Assembly: GCA_017462445.1 (NCBI GenBank)
Contig: JAFTRB010000136.1
Coordinates: forward strand, 1 to 14,383
Direction: 5' to 3'
Length of the DNA: 14,383 bases
Origin: Clostridia bacterium
GTDB lineage: Bacteria > Bacillota_A > Clostridia > Oscillospirales > CAG-272
The notes beneath the pieces are model-generated. The model made no database searches. It was not told the origin of the DNA and worked only from the letters and a program-made list of their open reading frames with translations. Below, piece after piece: positions 6,757-11,944 of the stretch. The position numbers were made by a program, and so were the translations under genes. How positions within the stretch are numbered: the first letter of the stretch is position 1; every line of letters starts with the position of its first letter.

Positions 6757-6786
6757 AAAAGCCCCCGACGGCGAGCCGTCAGGGGC
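6757..6786 (-). terminator. Intrinsic terminator of the GH88/SDR/KduI unit
   Basis: The stem arms are GCCCC (6761-6765) with GGGGC (6782-6786) and GACGG (6767-6771) with CCGTC (6776-6780), with one C-A mismatch between them and a CGAG loop. Read on the minus strand it is followed by TTTTC (complement of 6756-6760). It lies about 40 bases past the GH88 stop. Confidence 0.85.
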
Positions 6787-6826
6787 AATAGCTTTGTGTT
6801 TTAGGCCTATGGGCCGATTGCATAAA

Positions 6827-7996
6827 TTACCAGGGGAGGAACTCCGAGCCGAGGAGCTTCAGGATAGCCTCGGTGAAGTAGTAGTCACCGTATACGATAG
6901 GAATATGGGTGATGCGAGCGACCTCATCGGGCTTGGAGTTGTCAGGATAGAGTACGCTTCCGTAGCCGAGCATATAGTCGGTATCGGGATCGTAGTTCAT
7001 AAACTTAGACTCCATTGCGCGCAGAATGTTGACTGCCGCATTGAGATATACGCCCTGCTCATATTCGGGAACATGCTTTGCTATCTCGATAAGGCCACAG
7101 GCTGCAATAGCGCCGGCGGTAGAATCGTAGTATACAGGCTCAGCGGGGCCGCGGAAGTCAAGCCTGGGAAGCCAATCATCAGAGCAGTTTGCAATGAAGT
7201 AGTGAGCTATCTTCTTGGCAGTGTCGAGGTACATCTCCTCGCCTGTGTGAATATAAGAGAGGGTGAAGCCGTAAAGACCCCATGCCTGGCCACGGGACCA
7301 GGAGGAGCCAACGCCATAGCCCTGTCCGCCGTGAGAGCATACCATCTCGCCTGTCTCTCTGTCATGCTCTACGATATGGTTGATAGAGCCATCCTCACGA
7401 ACGTGATCCATGAGTGTCATATCTGCGTGAGCCATAGCAATCTGCTTGAATCTGTCATCGCCAATCTCGCTGGATGCCCAATAGAGAATGGGAAGGTTCA
7501 TCATGCAGTCGATGATAGACCAATTCTCGGCATTATTGCCCTTCCAAGGATGGTTCCATGCGCGAATAAAGCCGCCATCGGTAACATATCTGGAGAAGAG
7601 GGAGGCTGCCGCGAAATAGTTCCTGTTCTTGGATGCCTTGTCACCGGTGATGCGATAGAGCGCGCCGGAGAGAATGTGCCACATAAAGCCTACATCGTGA
7701 TACAGGCCCTCAAAGTCACCGAGAGCCGGATCAAGAAGCTCCTCCTGCCTTTTTGCGGTTATGAGATACTCCTCGTTTTTGGTGTACTCATAAAGCATTG
7801 CATTCAGACCGCCAAAGAAGCCACTGGTCCAGTTTGCAGGATTGCGGGGGCAATATCTGCCGTTCTTATCTACACCGTCGGGAGCAACAACATCTCTTGT
7901 GCGTACCGAAACGACGCTCATCTTCTTATCTATCTTGGCAAAGACCTCCTTTGCCCACTCAAGATTTTCTGCAATAATCTGCTGATAACTCTTCAT
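6827..7996 (-). CDS. ugl: GH88 unsaturated glucuronyl hydrolase
   Basis: This 389-residue enzyme should hydrate the double bond of 4,5-unsaturated uronic acids at the non-reducing end of lyase-made disaccharides. It would thereby release 4-deoxy-L-threo-5-hexosulose-uronate and the partner sugar. GH88 motifs are clear: YHDVGFMW with catalytic Asp D101, IIDCMMN with the second Asp D163, SWSRGQAWG (232-240) and VYGDYYF near the C-terminus. Length matches the family. There is no signal peptide, as usual for GH88, so imported disaccharides are the likely substrate. GAGG lies 7 bases before the ATG. It is the last gene of the minus-strand unit, 15 bases after the SDR, and its product feeds KduI and the SDR. 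Whether it prefers chondroitin, hyaluronan, heparin or a plant-derived uronide cannot be told. Confidence 0.93.
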   Translation of the reverse strand: MKSYQQIIAENLEWAKEVFAKIDKKMSVVSVRTRDVVAPDGVDKNGRYCPRNPANWTSGFFGGLNAMLYEYTKNEEYLITAKRQEELLDPALGDFEGLYHDVGFMWHILSGALYRITGDKASKNRNYFAAASLFSRYVTDGGFIRAWNHPWKGNNAENWSIIDCMMNLPILYWASSEIGDDRFKQIAMAHADMTLMDHVREDGSINHIVEHDRETGEMVCSHGGQGYGVGSSWSRGQAWGLYGFTLSYIHTGEEMYLDTAKKIAHYFIANCSDDWLPRLDFRGPAEPVYYDSTAGAIAACGLIEIAKHVPEYEQGVYLNAAVNILRAMESKFMNYDPDTDYMLGYGSVLYPDNSKPDEVARITHIPIVYGDYYFTEAILKLLGSEFLPW

Positions 7997-8011
7997 CTCA
8001 TTACCTCTCTA

Positions 8012-8812
8012 TTAGCCGGGGAACTTGCCGAAGTATGCCTGGATACCGCCGTCAACATAAAGGATCTGACCGTTTACGAAGTCGGAGGCTGTGGAGGCAA
8101 GGAATACAGCAGGACCTACAAGATCCTCAGGATCGCCCCATCTGCCTGCGGGAGTCTTGGTGGTAACGATGAACTCGTCGAAGGGATGACGGCTACCGTC
8201 GGGCTGTCTTTCGCGAAGGGGCGCAGTCTGGGGAGTGGAGATGTAGCCGGGGCCGATGCCGTTACACTGAATGTTGTACTGACCGTACTCGGACGCAATG
8301 TTTCTGGTAAGCATCTTAAGACCGCCCTTTGCAGATGCGTAAGCGGATACAGTCTCGCGACCGAACTCGCTCATCATCGAGCAGATGTTTATGATCTTGC
8401 CCGCGCCCTTCTTGATCATGGAAGGAATTACAGCCTTGGAAACGATAAAGGGAGCATTGAGGTCAACATCGATAACCTGTCTGAACTCGGATGCCTTCAT
8501 CTCTATCATAGGAATTCTCTTGATGATTCCCGCATTGTTTACGAGGATATCGATAACACCAACATTCTTCTCGATGTCGGCAACCATAGCCATAACCGCA
8601 TCCTCATCGGTAACATCGCATACATAGCCAACAGCGTCGATGCGGTCTGCCTTATAGGATGCAAGACCGCGGTCTACGAACTCCTGCTTGATATCATTGA
8701 AAACGATCTTTGCGCCTGCCTGTGCAAGTCCCTTTGCAATTGCATAGCCGATGCCGTAGGATGCACCGGTAACGAGAGCGATCTTGCCCTCAAGATTGAA
8801 GTTTGCTGCCAT
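8012..8812 (-). CDS. kduD: SDR oxidoreductase, KduD / gluconate 5-dehydrogenase type
   Basis: This 266-residue classical short-chain dehydrogenase probably reduces 3-deoxy-D-glycero-2,5-hexodiulosonate, the KduI product, to 2-keto-3-deoxygluconate. Visible are the Rossmann motif TGASYGIG (15-22), the acidic D40 ending strand two (NAD-type preference), NNAG (92-95), and the catalytic S145, Y158 and K162 in YASAK. The N-terminus resembles gluconate 5-dehydrogenases (IdnO/Ga5DH), and some members near uronate genes do the KduD job; the neighbours decide the name here. AAAGGAG sits 7 bases before the ATG. The 102-base gap from the KduI gene holds a possible small ORF and a hairpin. KduD against gluconate 5-dehydrogenase is not settled by sequence. 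Confidence 0.87.
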   Translation of the reverse strand: MAANFNLEGKIALVTGASYGIGYAIAKGLAQAGAKIVFNDIKQEFVDRGLASYKADRIDAVGYVCDVTDEDAVMAMVADIEKNVGVIDILVNNAGIIKRIPMIEMKASEFRQVIDVDLNAPFIVSKAVIPSMIKKGAGKIINICSMMSEFGRETVSAYASAKGGLKMLTRNIASEYGQYNIQCNGIGPGYISTPQTAPLRERQPDGSRHPFDEFIVTTKTPAGRWGDPEDLVGPAVFLASTASDFVNGQILYVDGGIQAYFGKFPG

Positions 8813-8827
8813 TTGTTTTCTCCTTTT

Positions 8828-8908
8828 TTATGTATTGATTGCCTCTCGCGGAGGCTTTTTTGGAACAAATTCAACGCTACGGTCATCGTTTTTCGTAACC
8901 ATAGCCAT
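8828..8908 (-). CDS. Possible 26-residue small ORF between the KduI and SDR genes
   Basis: An ATG at 8908-8906 opens 26 codons ending in TAA at 8830-8828, so the frame fills most of the 102-base gap and stops just before the SDR ribosome binding site. The product would be basic and proline-containing (MAMVTKNDDR at the start, FVPKKPPREA later), with no membrane segment. The only Shine-Dalgarno-like sequence, AAGGAG inside the end of the KduI gene, is about 15 bases away and too far. It may be an accident, or translated by coupling from the gene before it. Confidence 0.2.
   Translation of the reverse strand: MAMVTKNDDRSVEFVPKKPPREAINT
8841..8861 (+). terminator. Terminator-like hairpin, antisense to the uronate unit
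   Basis: GCCTC (8841-8845) and GAGGC (8851-8855) enclose TCGCG and are followed by TTTTTT (8856-8861) on the plus strand. That is the form of an intrinsic terminator for transcription running against the operon. On the minus strand the hairpin has no U-tract and would simply sit in the mRNA between the KduI and SDR genes, where it could affect mRNA stability. Confidence 0.45.
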
Positions 8909-8914
8909 TTTTGA

Positions 8915-10564
8915 TTATCTGAGCTCCTTAGTCTCGATGTGGTCCATATCGGTGAACTCCTGGTTCTCACCGCACATAGCCCAAATGAAGGAATAGTTCT
9001 TGGTTCCAACGCCGGAATGGATAGACCAGGAGGGAGAGATTACAGCCTCCTCATTGTGCATAACAATGTGTCTTGTCTCCTTAGGCTCGCCCATCATATG
9101 GAATACCGCATCGTTGGGGCCCATATCGAGGTAGAGATATACCTCCATACGCCTGTCGTGGGTGTGGCAGGGCATTGTGTTCCAGTTAGAACCAACCTCA
9201 AGCTCGGTAAGTCCCATCGCAAGCTGGCAGGACTTGATTACCTCGGGGTGAATGTACTGGTTGATAACTCTCTTGTTGCAATCCTCAACGCTGCCGCAGG
9301 GAACCTTGCGCGCCTTGGTGATATCAATCTTAACGATAGGATATGCTGTGTGAGCAGGACAGGATGTCATATAGAACTTTGCGGGATTCTCGGGGTCAAC
9401 GCTTTTGAAGCGAAGATCTTGGTGACCCATACCTACATAAATACCGTCCCTGGGGTTCATCTCGTACTGTACGCCATCGATGGTGATGATGCCCTTACCG
9501 CCGATGTTGATACATCCAAGCTCACGGCGCTGGAGGAAGTAGTCTGCGGCAAGCTCCTTGCCGGCCTCAAGCTTAAGCTCTGCGAATACAGGCTTCATAC
9601 CGATTACGATAATTCTGTCGATATGGCTGTATACCATTCTGATATTGTCCTTTGTGAACAGGTTTGCGATGTGGAACTCCTCGCGGAGTCTGTCTGTGGT
9701 GTAATATCTTACATCCTTTGCATTAGCGGCATCTCTTACTTCCATGCCCTCAATCTCCTTTTTAATGTATTTTCCGTAAATTTCAATCTGTGATAGCGCG
9801 GCGAAGGACAGCGAACCGTCCTCAAGCCTCTGCTGCTTGAAGCCTGTAAGCTTGACATAGCTTGTCAGCTTAGGCTCGGGAAGCTCTACCGCCTGCCCCT
9901 CGGCTGTACCGATGAGGTTGGCGTGAACCTGCGTTCCGTCGGAGAACTCAACATCCATCTCCTTCCAATATGTATCGTGGGGGAAGTCAGCGCGAATGAA
10001 GATCACAACCTTGGATACCTCAACATCGCCGCCGAAGCGAACCTCGTACTCTAAATCCTCACGAAGTCCACCGCCCCAGGAGTGATAGGGGAACCTACCG
10101 TGGTTGGAGTTGTCAAGCACGCCGTCGATGGCGTTACGCTCGAAGAAGCAGGGGTCCTCGCGTGTCACAAAGTTGGCGTGTGCGTGGGGGAAATATTTGG
10201 GCATCAGGTGCCTATCGTGGGAGTTAAGCGAGATAAGTCTCTCGCCGAAGCACTCTGCCTCGTCAGGCTCGGATACCGTGATGCGGTGATCGTCACCGCG
10301 GAATGCCTCGGGATGATAGCAGCAATCAAGCTCATATCCGCGTGGGATAGCAAATTCAAAGCTACCGTCGGGCAGATAGAGTATGCTCTCGGCAAGGGTG
10401 GGGTCCAGCTTGATTTTGACAAACTCGGTATCGATAAGATCGATGCGGAATTTATCACCGTCCTCGTATTCACCCTTGAAATGCTCGTCGATGGACATAC
10501 CGTAAGCCTTGAATTTAACATCACCGTTGGCTCTTAAAAGTTTCAAGTTAATTATATCTATCAC
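8915..10564 (-). CDS. kduI: Fusion of a discoidin-like domain with 5-keto-4-deoxyuronate isomerase (KduI)
   Basis: Residues 274-549 of this 549-residue protein are a complete KduI, which isomerises 5-keto-4-deoxyuronate to 3-deoxy-2,5-hexodiulosonate. The zinc ligands H467, H469, E474 and H516 (CHTHDRRME, then WSIHSG) have the same spacing as H196, H198, E203 and H245 of E. coli KduI. Residues 1 to about 273 are extra. About 15-110 looks like an all-beta segment, and 125-268 resembles an F5/8 type C (galactose-binding-like) domain, with AIDG, HSWGGG, RADFPHD and FSDG in the usual order. KduI is normally about 278 residues and stands alone. The start is GTG 10564 with GGGG upstream; TTG 10546 behind AGGTGAT is an alternative with long spacing. 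The first gene of the minus-strand unit, it has its own promoter. There is no signal peptide, so the sugar-binding-like domain is inside the cell. Confidence 0.88.
   Translation of the reverse strand: MIDIINLKLLRANGDVKFKAYGMSIDEHFKGEYEDGDKFRIDLIDTEFVKIKLDPTLAESILYLPDGSFEFAIPRGYELDCCYHPEAFRGDDHRITVSEPDEAECFGERLISLNSHDRHLMPKYFPHAHANFVTREDPCFFERNAIDGVLDNSNHGRFPYHSWGGGLREDLEYEVRFGGDVEVSKVVIFIRADFPHDTYWKEMDVEFSDGTQVHANLIGTAEGQAVELPEPKLTSYVKLTGFKQQRLEDGSLSFAALSQIEIYGKYIKKEIEGMEVRDAANAKDVRYYTTDRLREEFHIANLFTKDNIRMVYSHIDRIIVIGMKPVFAELKLEAGKELAADYFLQRRELGCINIGGKGIITIDGVQYEMNPRDGIYVGMGHQDLRFKSVDPENPAKFYMTSCPAHTAYPIVKIDITKARKVPCGSVEDCNKRVINQYIHPEVIKSCQLAMGLTELEVGSNWNTMPCHTHDRRMEVYLYLDMGPNDAVFHMMGEPKETRHIVMHNEEAVISPSWSIHSGVGTKNYSFIWAMCGENQEFTDMDHIETKELR
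9743..9760 (-). promoter_or_regulatory. Internal ribosome binding site and ATG at the domain junction
   Basis: On the minus strand AAGGAG (9760-9755) lies 9 bases before an in-frame ATG (9745-9743), which is Met274, where free-standing KduI proteins begin. The site is made from the Lys-Lys-Glu codons of the linker. It could allow a 276-residue KduI to be made besides the full-length fusion, and may be a relic of two genes that became joined in frame. Confidence 0.5.
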
Positions 10565-10578
10565 CTCATTTCCCCTTT

Positions 10579-10607
10579 ATAATACCATATCTTGGGAGAT
10601 AAATCAA
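10579..10607 (-). promoter_or_regulatory. Promoter of the KduI/SDR/GH88 unit
   Basis: On the minus strand TTGATT (10607-10602) and TATTAT (10584-10579) are 17 bases apart. Transcription would begin near 10572, leaving only about 8 bases before the GTG start, so the mRNA would be almost leaderless or translation would begin at TTG 10546. It diverges from the plus-strand promoter at 10656-10684; the 48 bases between them are very AT-rich and include the palindrome AAAATATTTT (10641-10650). Confidence 0.6.
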
Positions 10608-10655
10608 TAGATAAAAATTTTTTTGGCAATTTTGCGTAAGAAAATATTTTTGCAA

Positions 10656-10684
10656 TTGACATAGAGGCTTGATTGTTGTACAAT
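10656..10684 (+). promoter_or_regulatory. Promoter of the membrane-protein/GH20 operon
   Basis: TTGACA (10656-10661), a 17-base spacer and TACAAT (10679-10684) make a near-consensus sigma-A promoter. It starts about 20 bases before the ATG at 10705, so the leader is short but contains AAGGAGG. No clear operator is visible. Confidence 0.8.
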
Positions 10685-10704
10685 TAGTACATAAGGAGGA
10701 CAGT

Positions 10705-11298
10705 ATGAAGGCAAGAAAACGATTTATTCTTTCACCGCTTATGTATCTTATAGCTTATCTTTGTCTCCCCTTTATCCACCTTGTAATCAAGCTTGTTGTA
10801 GATTCGGTCTACGGCATACTGACAGCAAATCTGCCACAGCTTTTCAAGGAATATAACCTGATAACTCACCCCGAGGAGTATAAGCTTTACACCGTCATTC
10901 TTTCGGTGCTGACCTTGCTGATCTCGCTCTACATCGCCCAGCGCTTCTACTTCTTCCTCGACAACGGAAGGTTTGAATATATAATCACTAAAACCGACGG
11001 ACTGTACACGATGCCCGAGGGGCTAAAGCTCTACTACCGAAGCTTTCTCGCCGACGATATTATAACCTGTGTCTTAACCGCCGTAGCGCTCTCGCTACCC
11101 GTGGGCTATATCACCCCAAGGATAATGGAGATGGGAGTCGGGCTTTTGCTCTTCCCCGGCGCAATTATGACAGACGCCATGGGCAAGACGATGGGCATTG
11201 TAACGCTGTGTACAATGACAGTAGCCACGCGCGCGTTGGCATCTGTAAGCGCAGTTAAGGAATACCGTGCCAACTGGCTCAGCGGCGCCATAGAATAG
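10705..11298 (+). CDS. Uncharacterised multi-pass membrane protein
   Basis: I do not recognise this 197-residue protein. It begins with a basic MKARKR followed by hydrophobic stretches at about 9-33, 61-82, 116-136 and one or two between 141 and 180, so four or five membrane segments are likely. A roughly 30-residue polar stretch with acidic and aromatic residues lies between the second and third. No transporter or enzyme motif is seen. ATG 10705 is chosen because AAGGAGG (10693-10699) lies 5 bases before it; earlier in-frame starts would fall inside the promoter. It is the first gene of a three-gene unit, with the next start 8 bases after its stop. Placement before another membrane protein and a GH20 enzyme may mean a role with them, which is guesswork. 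Confidence 0.8.
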   Translation: MKARKRFILSPLMYLIAYLCLPFIHLVIKLVVDSVYGILTANLPQLFKEYNLITHPEEYKLYTVILSVLTLLISLYIAQRFYFFLDNGRFEYIITKTDGLYTMPEGLKLYYRSFLADDIITCVLTAVALSLPVGYITPRIMEMGVGLLLFPGAIMTDAMGKTMGIVTLCTMTVATRALASVSAVKEYRANWLSGAIE

Positions 11299-11306
11299 GA
11301 GGCTTT

Positions 11307-11924
11307 ATGGAAGATATCATAGCCTTCATCGTTCTCGTTATCTGTGGCATAATTCTTTACAAGCTCACCTACTTCATAATCAAAAGAGTGCTTATGCTCA
11401 AAAGCATTTACAGCCTGAAAAAGCAGTGTAACGCAAACATTACTTTACATAACTTCTTCCTTCGACCGATGTGGTGGAAAAGCAAGGTTCCCGATATAAC
11501 CGTACAAATTCGCGACACGGTATACCGCCTGCACCTTTATTCCGGCGGCGGAGGAACAAAATATGTTCATTTTGCCAACGAGCGTTTTTCTGTTGTCTAC
11601 TCCAAGTGGAAAACCGTTATGCGCTCTTCACGCGGTGTGCACGGACTGCCCCGGAATTTGGGGCTTACCCTGTCGGTTAAGGGGCGGGTCAATGTTATTC
11701 CCCCGATAAGCCCCCATGAGAGCAAGGGAAGATGCGTAAATGTGCTTCTGTTCTCCCCTGCCCCGGCGGAAGTCTCCTATGTAACCGAGGAGAAAACCAG
11801 CATCCGTCTGGCATTTACAGGCGACAGCTTCTACGGCTACCGCATATTCACTCCGTCAACCTTTGCCGTCTTTGCCGAAAGGCAGTGGAGGGCAGAGAGC
11901 GAGGAATACACAAGATACTACTGA
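11307..11924 (+). CDS. Uncharacterised protein with one N-terminal membrane anchor
   Basis: This 205-residue protein is not one I recognise. Residues about 4-27 are strongly hydrophobic and followed by basic residues (KR, then LKSIYSLKKQ), so it is probably anchored with the remaining 175 residues on the cytoplasmic side. The soluble part looks beta-rich, with a glycine run (SGGGGTKY near 79-86), a basic SSRGVHGLPRN segment and an acidic, tyrosine-rich end. AGGAGG (11297-11302) overlaps the stop of the previous gene and lies 4 bases from the ATG, which suggests coupled translation. The GH20 gene follows after 20 bases. Its pairing with the multi-pass protein before it suggests that the two work together. 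Confidence 0.78.
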   Translation: MEDIIAFIVLVICGIILYKLTYFIIKRVLMLKSIYSLKKQCNANITLHNFFLRPMWWKSKVPDITVQIRDTVYRLHLYSGGGGTKYVHFANERFSVVYSKWKTVMRSSRGVHGLPRNLGLTLSVKGRVNVIPPISPHESKGRCVNVLLFSPAPAEVSYVTEEKTSIRLAFTGDSFYGYRIFTPSTFAVFAERQWRAESEEYTRYY

Positions 11925-11944
11925 TATTTTTTGGAGGTAAACAT

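Noticed and set aside
6719..8914. A 731-codon plus-strand open frame antisense to the GH88 and SDR genes.
   Set aside because: Both minus-strand proteins are clear family members with conserved catalytic residues and ribosome binding sites. The antisense translation shows no domain, has no Shine-Dalgarno and runs through the convergent terminator; it is a codon-bias shadow.
8939..9793. A 284-codon plus-strand frame opposite the KduI domain.
   Set aside because: It lies wholly inside the zinc-ligand-bearing KduI coding region, has no recognisable content and no ribosome binding site.
11732..11944. N-terminal extension of the large GH20 by 71 codons.
   Set aside because: It overlaps the previous gene in another frame, and the ATG at 11945 has an ideal TTGGAGG site; the extension has no domain-like content.
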